From Methylotuvimicrobium sp018830325 (GTDB taxonomy: Bacteria; Pseudomonadota; Gammaproteobacteria; Methylococcales; Methylomonadaceae), in the NCBI RefSeq assembly GCF_044788715.1, contig NZ_CP173170.1, positions 2,170,001 to 2,234,000 of the forward strand: a stretch of 64,000 bases of DNA, written 5' to 3'. Each line of letters opens with the position of its first letter. Within the stretch, counting starts at the first letter, position 1. This document shows positions 1 to 8,953 of the stretch, one piece after another. Made by a program: the position numbers and the translations under genes. The notes beneath the pieces are model-generated. The model was not told where the DNA came from. It saw only the letters and a program-made list of their open reading frames with translations, and did not search any database.

Positions 1-1
1 T

Positions 2-343
2 TTTACGATCCCGCTTGGTGCGACGATCAACATGGACGGTACCGCGATTATGCAGGGCGTCGCGACAGTATTTATCGCCAATGTCTACGGCATCGAACTC
101 GGTTTGATGCAATATTTAACCGTGATCGGCATGTCGATATTGGCATCGATCGGCACGGCAGGCGTGCCCGGCGTCGGATTAATCATGCTGGCGATGGTAT
201 TCAATCAAGTCGGGCTGCCGGTCGAGGGCATTGCCTTGATTTTAGGCGTGGATCGGCTTTTGGACATGCTTCGAACGGTCGTCAACGTGACTGGCGATGC
301 GGCCGTGACCTGTATCGTCGCTAAGGGAGAGCATCGCCACTAG
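2..343 (+). CDS. Sodium:dicarboxylate/amino-acid symporter, C-terminal part
   Basis: The frame is open from base 2, so only the last ~113 residues are in the window. It shows the NMDGT signature of the DAACS family (GltP/DctA/GltPh) and, near the end, DMLRTVVNVTGD, where family structures place the Asp and Arg that hold the substrate carboxylates. Hydrophobic segments between them fit the last transmembrane helices of this inner-membrane, Na+-coupled transporter. Substrate (glutamate, aspartate or C4-dicarboxylate) cannot be told from this piece. The gene ends 207 bp before dapA and is probably not co-transcribed with it. Confidence 0.9.
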   Translation, partial: FTIPLGATINMDGTAIMQGVATVFIANVYGIELGLMQYLTVIGMSILASIGTAGVPGVGLIMLAMVFNQVGLPVEGIALILGVDRLLDMLRTVVNVTGDAAVTCIVAKGEHRH

Positions 344-498
344 GCTACATCCTAGCCGAACATATCCCCCGTCTTTAGGAAATTAGACGCCTTTTCGATA
401 AGACTAGGCGTAATAATCCAGCGGCGCCAAGCCTAGACGCTACAGCAGTTGATTACGCGCGGTTGTTAATTTTAAAAGATGGGATTTGTCTGTTTGCT

Positions 499-507
499 TG
501 TTATAAT
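499..507 (+). promoter_or_regulatory. Probable extended -10 promoter for dapA
   Basis: A perfect TATAAT at 502-507 is preceded by TG at the extended -10 position (TGTTATAAT), with no good -35 box at 17 bp. A start near 513 would leave a ~38-nt leader before dapA. This is sequence inference only. Confidence 0.5.
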
Positions 508-550
508 GCTCGGTATTTTTACAATTGCTTAACAGGTTCGAGAGATTGGG

Positions 551-1426
551 ATGATTCAAGGCAGTATCGTAGCGCTGGTTACACCGATGATGGAAAATGG
601 TTCGATTGACAAGGACAGCTTAAAAAAATTGATCGAATTTCATATCGATCAAGGTACGGACTCGATTGTTGCAGTCGGTACGACAGGCGAGTCGGCAACG
701 CTCGACGAAGACGAGCATTGCGATTTTATTAAATCAGTTGTCGATTATGCCGGCGGCAGGATTCCAATCATCGCTGGGACTGGCGCCAATTCGACGACAG
801 AGGCGATCGAATTAACGAATAGAGCGAAAGAAGTCGGTGCCGATGCCTGTCTTCTGGTGACGCCTTACTACAACAAACCGACACAAGAAGGTTTGTATTT
901 ACATTTTAAAGTCGTTGCCGAGGCGGTCGATATTCCGCAAATTCTCTATAATGTCCCGGGACGCACGGCTTGCGATATGCTGCCGGAAACGGTGGCTCGC
1001 TTGTCTGTTATCGACAATATTGTCGGTATTAAGGAGGCTTCCGGTAAATTGGAAAGGGTTAAGCGCTTACGCGACTTATGCGGCGACAAATTTGCGTTGT
1101 ATACCGGCGATGATGCGACAAGCTGTGAATTTTGTTTACTAGGCGGTAATGGCACGATCACTGTAACCGGCAATGTTGCGCCGAGATTGGTCCATGAAAT
1201 GATAACCGCCGCGATTGACGGCGATCGCGAGACCGCCCTGGCCATCGATGCAAAATTAACCGGATTGCACAAGCAGTTGTTCATTCAATCGAATCCGATA
1301 CCGGTTAAATGGGCATTGATGGAAATGGGTATGATTCAAAAAGGTATCCGTTTGCCGTTAACTTGGCTGACCGAAGAGTGTTATGAGCCGGTGCGCGCTG
1401 CCATGCGTCAGGCGGAGTTGATTTGA
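551..1426 (+). CDS. dapA: 4-hydroxy-tetrahydrodipicolinate synthase
   Basis: Condenses pyruvate with aspartate semialdehyde, the first committed step of lysine and diaminopimelate synthesis in the cytoplasm. The 291 residues match the usual length. The Schiff-base lysine is K161 (IKEASG), the catalytic triad residues T44, Y107 and Y133 are present (GTTGE, TPYYN, YNVPGRT), and R138 binds the substrate carboxylate; the numbering equals that of the E. coli enzyme. The stop overlaps the start region of the next gene, the classic dapA-bamC pair. Confidence 0.98.
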   Translation: MIQGSIVALVTPMMENGSIDKDSLKKLIEFHIDQGTDSIVAVGTTGESATLDEDEHCDFIKSVVDYAGGRIPIIAGTGANSTTEAIELTNRAKEVGADACLLVTPYYNKPTQEGLYLHFKVVAEAVDIPQILYNVPGRTACDMLPETVARLSVIDNIVGIKEASGKLERVKRLRDLCGDKFALYTGDDATSCEFCLLGGNGTITVTGNVAPRLVHEMITAAIDGDRETALAIDAKLTGLHKQLFIQSNPIPVKWALMEMGMIQKGIRLPLTWLTEECYEPVRAAMRQAELI

Positions 1427-1431
1427 AATTC

Positions 1432-2064
1432 ATGAAGCGCATCTTTGCCGCTTTACTATGCCTGATCGTTCTGCCCTTCGTGGCGGGTAGCGGGTGTAGC
1501 ACGATCAAAAGCTGGTTTCCCGATAAAGAAAAAGATTACCAATTTAGAACCGAAATACCGGAATTGGTGTTGCCTAAGGAATTGGCTATTCAAAAAGTAG
1601 AAAGACCGGTCAGAAATTCGAGAGTCGATCTAAGGCATGTCGATACCACTCAAGTGGTCGATGACGTCGACAAGATCACCCAGGTCGAGCGGGTCGCCAC
1701 TGCCGATGCAGTCGTGCTCAGGATTAATGAACCCGTCGGAAAAGCCTGGCGTATCGTCGGTAAGGCTATGGCAAGACAGTCGATTGAAATCGTTGCACGT
1801 GACAGATCGCTGGCATCTTATATCGTGCAGTACGATCCTGAAGAACAGAGAGTGACCGACGATTCCTTTTGGGATGAGATCCTGTTCGTTTTCGGTCTAT
1901 ACGGGTCCAACGAAAAAGAATACCGCATAAGGCTAATCGAGTACGAACAATTTACCGATATCATGGTGAGGGATGAGGCTAATAAAGCCGTATCGAGCGG
2001 TGATGGCCTAACCTTGTTGCTGACGATTCAGCAAGCGATTGAAGACGATCTAGCCGATCAATAG
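1432..2064 (+). CDS. bamC: BamC/NlpB-like outer-membrane lipoprotein
   Basis: Accessory lipoprotein of the BAM complex that inserts beta-barrel proteins in the outer membrane. The N-terminus is a short hydrophobic signal ending in AGSGC (Cys22), an imperfect lipobox because Gly rather than Leu or Val sits at -3. A NlpB/DapX-type region follows. Proximity to dapA is the strongest support, as in Enterobacteria. Start: ATG 1432 was chosen; a TTG at 1423, overlapping the dapA stop, would add three residues. At ~210 residues it is shorter than E. coli BamC (344) and seems to lack the second helix-grip domain. Confidence 0.82.
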   Translation: MKRIFAALLCLIVLPFVAGSGCSTIKSWFPDKEKDYQFRTEIPELVLPKELAIQKVERPVRNSRVDLRHVDTTQVVDDVDKITQVERVATADAVVLRINEPVGKAWRIVGKAMARQSIEIVARDRSLASYIVQYDPEEQRVTDDSFWDEILFVFGLYGSNEKEYRIRLIEYEQFTDIMVRDEANKAVSSGDGLTLLLTIQQAIEDDLADQ

Positions 2065-2354
2065 ACAGTTTTCGATGGTAGGTTAGGTTTCAGCTTACGC
2101 CAGGAAACGTACAAGGTTGATTCTCCCCTTTACTAGTCAAATTTCGGCCACCGGGGTACCTAATTAAAGGGCGCCTCGAACCTGACTTTTGGCAGGCGTG
2201 ACATCAGCTTCCTACTGTCGACATCCTCGTTGGACACACCCCCATACCTTCAATAAAGTCTAACGATTTTCAGTATAAAAGGAGTAGGTTTGCCACGTCC
2301 TCTCTACACTGTATCTGTACTTTTTTATGAACTATTTCTCTTAACGGATTCCCC
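2065..2354 (+). other. Intergenic gap bamC-purL
   Basis: These 290 bp contain no credible ORF, no strong hairpin with a T-run and no recognisable repeat. The last ~80 bp are AT-rich and presumably hold the purL promoter, but no convincing box pair stands out. Confidence 0.5.
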
Positions 2355-5300
2355 ATGTTAAAAATTCCAGGAACATCCGCGCTATCCGCATTCCGCATAG
2401 AAAAATTACTTGCCCGTCTCCAAGAGATAGAGCCAGCCATCCATGGTATTTCGGCTTGTTATGTCCATTTTGTCGAGCTCGAACGTGCGATTAGCGCTAG
2501 TGAGCAAACGCTATTAAACCGTTTGTTAGCTTATGGAAGCGGCACGGCTGGATCGTTTCTTGACGGATTGCGCTTAACGGTGATTCCCCGGCCCGGCACG
2601 GTTTCTCCTTGGTCCAGCAAAGCGACCGAAATCGCACAGCGTTGCGGCTTGGAAGCTGTTTGTCGCATTGAAAGGGGAATTGAATATACGATATTCTCCG
2701 AAGGCATACTAGACGATCAAATTCAAAATCGCATTTCGGCTCTTGTGCATGACCGAATGACACAAACGGTCGTCAACAGCGAATCGATCAGTGAAGAGAT
2801 TTTGTTTGCACATCACGAGCCTAAACCGTTACAGACCGTGCCGGTAATTGAGTCCGGTAGCGAAGCTTTGGTTAAAGCTAATACTGTGCTTGGGTTGGCG
2901 TTAAGCCCCGATGAAATCGACTATTTGACCGAAAGTTTTCAAGCATTGGAGCGCAATCCAACCGATGTCGAGTTGATGATGTTCGCACAAGCCAATTCGG
3001 AACATTGCCGCCATAAGATTTTCAATGCTGCCTGGACGATTGACGGTATCGAACAAGCCGAATCTTTGTTCAAAATGATTCGGCATACCGCCGAACAAAG
3101 CCCTGAAGGTATTTTGTCGGCTTATAGCGATAACGCCTCTGTTGTGGAAGGCGCTAATACGTCGGTTTTCATCCGCAATGCGTTGACCGGCGAATATGCC
3201 TATGTCGATGAAGATGCGCACATCTTGATGAAGGTCGAAACCCATAATCACCCGACTGCAATATCTCCGCATCCAGGCGCGGCGACCGGTTCGGGCGGGG
3301 AGATTCGCGATGAAGGCGCAACCGGCCGAGGCTCTGCGACCAAGGCCGGTTTGACCGGATTCAGCGTTTCCCATTTAAGGGTTCCAGGTTACGAGCAACC
3401 GTGGGAAGACGATAACGGCAAGCCGGGTCGCCTAACTTCGGCGTTGGATATCATGCTGGAGGGGCCGATCGGCGGTGCGGCATTCAATAATGAATTCGGT
3501 CGTCCGAATCTGGCCGGTTATTTCCGTAGTTTCGAACAAGTTGCACCGGGCGGTGATGACAACGCGTTCCACGGTTATCACAAACCGATCATGATTGCCG
3601 GCGGCATGGGCAATATTCGCCCAATGCTGGTCGAGAAGCAACCGATACCGGCGGGGTCGTTGATCATCATCCTGGGAGGGCCTGCGATGCTGATCGGCTT
3701 GGGCGGCGGCGCCGCTTCATCGCAGACTTCGGGCGAGGCTGCCGAGGAACTGGATTTTGCCTCGGTGCAACGCGAAAATCCCGAAATGCAGCGCCGTTGT
3801 CAGGAAGTCATCAATCATTGCAATGCCTTGGGCGAGGATACGCCGATCGTCTCGATACACGACATCGGTGCCGGCGGCCTATCGAATGCCGTGCCGGAGA
3901 TCGTTCACGACTGTGCTCGGGGCGGGCGTTTCGAATTGCGCGACGTCAATATTGCCGATCGCGGCATGTCGCCAATGCAGATATGGTGTAACGAGGCGCA
4001 GGAGCGTTATGTTATCGCGATCAAGCCGGAGTCGCTGGAATTGTTTAAATCGTTCTGCGAACGGGAGCATTGCTTGTATGCCGTGATCGGCAACGCAACC
4101 GATGAAGAGCATTTGCAACTGAACGATCGTTTGTTCGGCGACAGACCGGTCGATTTACCGATGTCGGTGTTGTTCGGCAAGCCGCCGAAAATGCATCGAA
4201 CGGTCGAGCATGTCAAACCTGATTTGTCGCCGTTGGACCTAGCCGGCATTGAGCTTGACGAAGCGATCAAGCGCGTATTGTCGTTCCCGGCCGTCGCCGA
4301 TAAGAGCTTTTTGATCCATATCGGCGATCGTTCGATTACAGGTTTAGTTGCGCGCGACCAAATGGTCGGGCCTTGGCAAGTGCCGGTCGCCGATGTCGCA
4401 GTGACCGCTTCGGGCTTTTTCGCGTCGACCGGCGAAGCGATGGCAATAGGCGAAAGAACGCCGTTGGCGATCATCGACGCGCCGGCATCGGGCCGGATCG
4501 CGGTCGGTGAAGCGCTGACCAATCTTGCCGCCGCACGTATCGGATCGTTGGGCCATATCAAATTGTCCGCCAACTGGATGGCCGCGGCGGGCAGTCCGGG
4601 TCAGGATGCGGCGTTGTTCGACACGGTCAAGGCGGTCGGAAAGGAACTTTGCCCGGCATTAGGTATCGCGATTCCGGTCGGCAAGGATTCGTTGTCGATG
4701 AAAACTGTTTGGCAACAAGACGGCCGCGAAAAAACCATGACCTCGCCGGTATCGTTGATCGTAACCGCGTTCGCGCCGGTAGTTGATATAGAGAAAACCT
4801 TGACGCCGCAATTGCGCGACGAACCTTCGGTATTGATTTTGATCGACTTAGGGCAAGGAAAAAACCGCTTGGGCGCCTCCGTATTTGCGCAAGTCTTTAA
4901 ACAACTAGGCGATAGTTGTCCGGATTTGGACGATGCTGTGTTATTCAAGGCCTTTTTCGACGCGATTCAGGACTTGAATAGCCGCAGCAAGTTGCTGGCT
5001 TATCATGACCGTTCCGATGGCGGTCTATTGGCTACGATCGTCGAAATGATGTTCGCCGGAAGGCTCGGCACGAACTTGGATTTGTCCGGGTTAGGGAAGG
5101 ACGCCTTGTCGGCCTTGTTCAATGAAGAGCTTGGAGCGGTTATACAAGTCAGGGAAAGCGATAGCGCCGAAGTCATGGACTTGTTGGCGCAAGCCGGTTT
5201 GGATGCGTGTGTGCATCGAATCGGTACGGTTACGAAGCAAACCGATTTAAAGGTCAGCTATGCCGGTCGTGAACTCTATTCGGCCTCTCGGGCCGAATTG

Positions 5301-6236
5301 CAGCGCTGCTGGTCTGAGCTGAGTTATCGAATGCAAGCGTTAAGGGATAATCCTGATTGCGCATCCGAACAATTCGAACGGATCGGCGACGATAATGATC
5401 CCGGCCTTAATGCCGTGTTAACTTTCGATAGCAACGAAGATATTTGCGCACCGTTTATCGGCAAGTCGAAGCCGAGAGTGGCGATTCTGCGCGAGCAGGG
5501 CGTCAACGGTCATGTCGAAATGGCCGCCGCGTTCGATCGGGCTGGGTTCGCTGCAGTCGATGTGCACATGACGGATATCATTGCCGGTCGAGTTAGCCTG
5601 AAGGATTTCAGGGGGCTTGCGGCTTGCGGCGGGTTTTCTTACGGCGACGTGCTCGGCGCCGGCGGCGGTTGGGCCAAGTCGATTCTGTTCAATCCGCGCG
5701 CCCGCGATGAATTCGCGGCGTTTTTCGAACGCGAGGACACCTTCGGCCTTGGCGTGTGCAACGGTTGTCAGATGATGTCGGGGCTCAAGGAGATTATTCC
5801 GGGCGCCGAACACTGGCCTCGTTTTTTGAGAAACTATTCCGAGCAATTCGAGGCGCGCGTCGCGCTGGTCGAGGTTCAAGAATCGCCGTCCATTCTGTTG
5901 ACCGGCATGGCCGGTTCGAGAATGCCGGTTGTGATCGCGCACGGTGAGGGGCGGGCGGAGTTTTCAGGCAGCCCGCTTGAAGCGATGGAAGGCGGTGCGG
6001 TCTCTTTGTGTTACGTCGATAATTTCGGTGAAAAAACCACGCAATTTCCGGCCAATCCGAACGGTTCGCCATTGGGCATTACCGGCCTGACCAATCGGGA
6101 CGGCCGCTTTACGATCATGATGCCGCATCCGGAAAGATGCTTCAGAACCGTGCAAAATTCGTGGCATCCCGATGATTGGAGCGAATACGGTCCTTGGATG
6201 CGGATGTTTAGGAATGCTCGGGTTTGGGTGGCTTGA
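2355..6236 (+). CDS. purL: Phosphoribosylformylglycinamidine synthase (FGAM synthase)
   Basis: Converts FGAR plus glutamine and ATP to FGAM in purine synthesis. The 1293 residues match the large single-chain proteobacterial form. Order: N-terminal PurS-like region, linker, two AIRS-like halves with the ATP site (KVETHNHPTAISP, ~residue 295), then a C-terminal class I glutamine amidotransferase with nucleophile Cys1135 (GVCNGCQ) and His1258/Glu1260 (MPHPER). It appears intact and monocistronic. Confidence 0.98.
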   Translation: MLKIPGTSALSAFRIEKLLARLQEIEPAIHGISACYVHFVELERAISASEQTLLNRLLAYGSGTAGSFLDGLRLTVIPRPGTVSPWSSKATEIAQRCGLEAVCRIERGIEYTIFSEGILDDQIQNRISALVHDRMTQTVVNSESISEEILFAHHEPKPLQTVPVIESGSEALVKANTVLGLALSPDEIDYLTESFQALERNPTDVELMMFAQANSEHCRHKIFNAAWTIDGIEQAESLFKMIRHTAEQSPEGILSAYSDNASVVEGANTSVFIRNALTGEYAYVDEDAHILMKVETHNHPTAISPHPGAATGSGGEIRDEGATGRGSATKAGLTGFSVSHLRVPGYEQPWEDDNGKPGRLTSALDIMLEGPIGGAAFNNEFGRPNLAGYFRSFEQVAPGGDDNAFHGYHKPIMIAGGMGNIRPMLVEKQPIPAGSLIIILGGPAMLIGLGGGAASSQTSGEAAEELDFASVQRENPEMQRRCQEVINHCNALGEDTPIVSIHDIGAGGLSNAVPEIVHDCARGGRFELRDVNIADRGMSPMQIWCNEAQERYVIAIKPESLELFKSFCEREHCLYAVIGNATDEEHLQLNDRLFGDRPVDLPMSVLFGKPPKMHRTVEHVKPDLSPLDLAGIELDEAIKRVLSFPAVADKSFLIHIGDRSITGLVARDQMVGPWQVPVADVAVTASGFFASTGEAMAIGERTPLAIIDAPASGRIAVGEALTNLAAARIGSLGHIKLSANWMAAAGSPGQDAALFDTVKAVGKELCPALGIAIPVGKDSLSMKTVWQQDGREKTMTSPVSLIVTAFAPVVDIEKTLTPQLRDEPSVLILIDLGQGKNRLGASVFAQVFKQLGDSCPDLDDAVLFKAFFDAIQDLNSRSKLLAYHDRSDGGLLATIVEMMFAGRLGTNLDLSGLGKDALSALFNEELGAVIQVRESDSAEVMDLLAQAGLDACVHRIGTVTKQTDLKVSYAGRELYSASRAELQRCWSELSYRMQALRDNPDCASEQFERIGDDNDPGLNAVLTFDSNEDICAPFIGKSKPRVAILREQGVNGHVEMAAAFDRAGFAAVDVHMTDIIAGRVSLKDFRGLAACGGFSYGDVLGAGGGWAKSILFNPRARDEFAAFFEREDTFGLGVCNGCQMMSGLKEIIPGAEHWPRFLRNYSEQFEARVALVEVQESPSILLTGMAGSRMPVVIAHGEGRAEFSGSPLEAMEGGAVSLCYVDNFGEKTTQFPANPNGSPLGITGLTNRDGRFTIMMPHPERCFRTVQNSWHPDDWSEYGPWMRMFRNARVWVA

Positions 6237-6325
6237 AATAATTTTGAATACCCCTATATTGTTTAACAGATACTGATCGATGTTTGTTCAGTATTTGATC
6301 GATAACAATTATTTCGGAGGTGTTT

Positions 6326-6763
6326 ATGGCTATCACACGTTACGAACCCTGGGGCATATTGAGTCAACTGCAAAGAGAATTGGAGCGCGCGAGCGAAGGC
6401 GGTACCGGCGAAGGGTCGATATCGACCGCCGAATGGGCGCCTGCCGTCGACATCAAGGAAGAAACCGATAAGTTCGTGTTGCATGCCGATATCCCGGGCG
6501 TTAAGCCTGAGGATATCGAAGTCAGCATGGAAAACGGCATTCTGACGATCAAAGGTGAAAAGAAGACCGAAGCGAAGACCGAAAAAGAAGGTTATAAGCG
6601 AGTCGAACGGACTTACGGGTCTTTCTACCGTCGTTTCAGCTTGCCCGATACCGCCAATGCCGATGCGATTTCGGCAAAATCGAAAAACGGCGTCTTGGAA
6701 ATTACGATTCCGAAACAAGAAGCAGTACAGCCGAAAAAAATCAATGTGACCTCGGAAGAATAA
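6326..6763 (+). CDS. Small heat-shock protein, Hsp20/alpha-crystallin family
   Basis: ATP-independent holdase chaperone. The 145 residues contain a full alpha-crystallin domain (from WAPAVDIKEE to the end) with the conserved GVLEITIPK segment near the C-terminus. The start is ATG 6326 because GGAGG lies at 6316-6320 with 5-nt spacing; the GTG at 6320 falls inside the ribosome-binding site. A strong terminator follows. Confidence 0.95.
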   Translation: MAITRYEPWGILSQLQRELERASEGGTGEGSISTAEWAPAVDIKEETDKFVLHADIPGVKPEDIEVSMENGILTIKGEKKTEAKTEKEGYKRVERTYGSFYRRFSLPDTANADAISAKSKNGVLEITIPKQEAVQPKKINVTSEE

Positions 6764-6772
6764 GTCAAGCAA

Positions 6773-6799
6773 ACGGAGCCCTCGGGCTCCGTTTTTTTT
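6773..6799 (+). terminator. Rho-independent terminator after hsp20
   Basis: A perfect 9-bp inverted repeat (ACGGAGCCC / GGGCTCCGT) with a tiny loop is followed by a run of eight T residues, ten bases after the hsp20 stop. Confidence 0.93.
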
Positions 6800-6829
6800 G
6801 GGGGGCCAGGAACGCGAGCACGAAATCAA

Positions 6830-7105
6830 TCAGGCTTCATCATTTCGAGGACTCCGAAAGTCGCGACGGATGTTTTGTGGGAGCGATCCCCAGATCGCGA
6901 TCTCGAAGTCGAGTGAGCAAGGTAACAACAAACGGTATCGAAGTTGCGTTGGCTAAGTATACTCATCGTACATGAAATTTCGGCATTCTAATCCCTCACC
7001 CACATTGGGAAAGAGAGGGCTGGGGTTAGGGTTTTAAAAAACCGAAATTTGAAGTGCAAAAGTATAGCGTAACGCACCTGATAAAATCGGAGAGTATTTT
7101 TTAAG
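6830..7105. other. Non-coding stretch with dispersed repeats
   Basis: No credible gene. It contains a GTGGGAGCGATCCCC-type sequence near 6881 that resembles a common intergenic repeat, and a 17-bp sequence (7041-7057, ACCGAAATTTGAAGTGC) found again at 63831-63847. Confidence 0.5.
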
Positions 7106-7418
7106 GCTATGTTCGCGTTAGCAGTTGAAACGGTCCTCTTTCCTACTCTAAATAAACCCATTAGGAAATAGCCAATGATTGCTTTCCGATACACTGAGCG
7201 TAGCAGAGGGTACGATTACTCGCTTGACAGGACGCCGTGAATACGTCCATGTAGGCTTGACGGCAGCTCCCTGCTGCCGACACCTGTCAATCGAGCAACC
7301 GTACCCTCCTTTCAACCATTGGCGTGATATTGAAAAAGGAAAGTTACTAAAAGTTGTATCCTTGGATTTCATGTTGGCTTTCAGTTCATAAAGTATCAAC
7401 TATTAACGCGAACATAGC
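7106..7418. mobile_element. MITE-like segment with terminal inverted repeats
   Basis: GCTATGTTCGCGTTA at 7106-7120 is repeated inverted at 7404-7418, and the match continues inward imperfectly (AGTTGA then AC) to ~26 bp. The 313-bp segment has no transposase; T-rich sequence (TTTTTTAA-like) abuts both ends and could be a target duplication. It encloses the structured 103-bp repeat. Non-autonomous element is inference. Confidence 0.5.
7206..7308. repeat. Structured palindromic repeat, copy 1
   Basis: A 103-bp imperfect palindrome: outer stem GAGGGTACG/CGTACCCTC, second stem CTCG-C-TTGACAGG with CCTGTCAA-T-CGAG, a GACG/CGTC hairpin and a CGGCAGC/GCTGCCG hairpin. A second copy lies at 14849-14953 with paired compensatory changes in three stems. 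Confidence 0.75.
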
Positions 7419-7488
7419 TTTTTTTAAACAGTTCCTTAGCCATGAATCTTGACGCATTGATTCCCCTCTTCGTGATTGATGCGACTGC

Positions 7489-7517
7489 CTTTAAATCAGT
7501 ACGGCAGAGCAATTGCC
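7489..7517. repeat. Dispersed repeat B, copy 1
   Basis: CTTTAAATCAGT followed after three bases by GCAGAGCAATTGCC; the same two blocks (one substitution) recur at 63758-63786. It lies just upstream of the dipeptidase gene. Function unknown. Confidence 0.45.
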
Positions 7518-7553
7518 TGCTGAATTCATTTTTTAATGTAGAAACGATACTTT

Positions 7554-8237
7554 ATGAATATTCGAAAAACAGGAGTATTAATGCTCGCGCTGTTATCGCT
7601 GAAAACATTTAATCCTGCTTATGCGCATGCACGGGAAGACTTTGTTTATGTCGATACGCTTATTCCTTCTATCCGTTTAGACATTCGTTATGCGAGCGCT
7701 GATAACTTTATCGGTAGGCCTATCGAAGGTTATTATCGGCCATGCGCATTATTGACTCAGGCAGCAGCCGAAGCGTTGATGGCGGCGCAAAATGAGTTGG
7801 CAAAATTTTATTTAGGATTGAAAATTTTTGATGCTTATCGGCCTCAGCGCGCCGTTCGGAATTTTGTGCGGTGGTCGCAAGATGCCGATGATGTGGCTAT
7901 GAAAGACGTTTATTATCCTCATCTGGACAAGCCAAGCTTGATTGAAGAAGGTTACATTGCCGCACGTTCATCGCATAGTCGAGGCAGTACGGTTGATTTA
8001 ACGCTGGTTGACTTAGACAATGGCGAAGAACTGGATATGGGCGGCTTTTTTGATTATTTCGGCCCGGAGTCCTGGTCTTATGCTAAGACACCTACGGCCA
8101 CGCAACGAGCGCACCGGATGCTATTGCAAACGGTTATGGAAAAACAGGGATTCGTTCATTACCCTCAGGAATGGTGGCATTTTACCTTGGCGAACGAGCC
8201 TTATCCCGACACGTATTTCGATTTTCCGGTGCAATGA
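7554..8237 (+). CDS. D-Ala-D-Ala dipeptidase, VanX/DdpX type (M15D)
   Basis: Zinc dipeptidase that splits D-Ala-D-Ala, here probably in the periplasm: residues 1-24 look like a signal peptide (cleavage near AYA-HA). Zinc ligands H141 and D148 lie in SSHSRGSTVD, and E206/H209 in EWWH; R96 in DAYRP matches the VanX transition-state arginine. The 227 residues fit the family. There is no vanHA, so peptidoglycan recycling or nutrient use is likelier than vancomycin resistance (inference). Confidence 0.92.
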   Translation: MNIRKTGVLMLALLSLKTFNPAYAHAREDFVYVDTLIPSIRLDIRYASADNFIGRPIEGYYRPCALLTQAAAEALMAAQNELAKFYLGLKIFDAYRPQRAVRNFVRWSQDADDVAMKDVYYPHLDKPSLIEEGYIAARSSHSRGSTVDLTLVDLDNGEELDMGGFFDYFGPESWSYAKTPTATQRAHRMLLQTVMEKQGFVHYPQEWWHFTLANEPYPDTYFDFPVQ

Positions 8238-8321
8238 GGTAGTGAGGGATCCTTTGCTGGGGTGGTTTGTGTTGAACCGAAAAGCTTGATCCTGATCTTT
8301 ACGCTAACCCAGCTAACGCGA

Positions 8322-8907
8322 CTATTCGTTATCAAAATCCAACGGACTTTTGGCTTGCTTCAAGGTCCTGCTTTGAACGGTGTGGGTATAAATCATCGTG
8401 GTTCTCACGTCGCTATGTCCAAGCAACTCCTGAATCGTGCGAATGTCGTAATTCGCCTCCAATAAATGACTGGCGAAAGAATGCCGTAACGTATGCGCTG
8501 TCGCCCGCTTGGTGAGTTTGGCGTCATTCACCGCGCGTTTGATCGCCTTTTGTACGATGGACTCATGAAGATGATAGCGTTTGTGTTCTTGGGTTTCGGT
8601 GACGAGCGTTAATGACGGTTGCGGAAAAAACCACTGCCAGATGAATTCCTTGGCGGCGTTTTTATATTTATGACTCAATTGGTTCGGCAAGAACACCCCT
8701 GCAAAATTGGCTTTTAGATCGGCTTCATGTAAATCCGCGACTTTTCGTAACTGTTTGTTCAATGCCGGTACCAATGTTTGCGGTAACGGTACCGTGCGGT
8801 CCTTTTGGCCTTTGCCGTCATGAACGGTCAAAATACCGGCATCGAAATTAAAACATTGGACACGCAGATTCAAGCACTCGAAAAGCCGCAGCCCGCAACC
8901 GTATAAC
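8322..8907 (-). pseudogene. intI: Integron integrase IntI, 3' half (split by IS66)
   Basis: C-terminal catalytic half of a tyrosine recombinase of the integron class. Catalytic residues are visible: R in GCGLRLFE, K in KGQKDR, HTLRHS, LGHSDVRTT and the Tyr in MIYTHT. The IntI-specific insert (ADL...FLPNQLSHKY...FIWQWFFPQ) separates it from XerCD. It is separated from its 5' half (11361-12219) by an IS66 element; the duplicated CGTATAAC lies at 8900-8907. Removing the element and one duplication restores the in-frame ...LLYGCGLR.... Confidence 0.93.
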
Positions 8908-8953
8908 GTAAGCGTCCAGCCGAGCCACCTATTCGTACTCAACTGAGCATGAT

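Noticed and set aside
7554..8237. Vancomycin-resistance gene vanX
   Set aside because: Signal peptide present and no vanH, vanA or vanRS nearby; periplasmic recycling enzyme is more likely.
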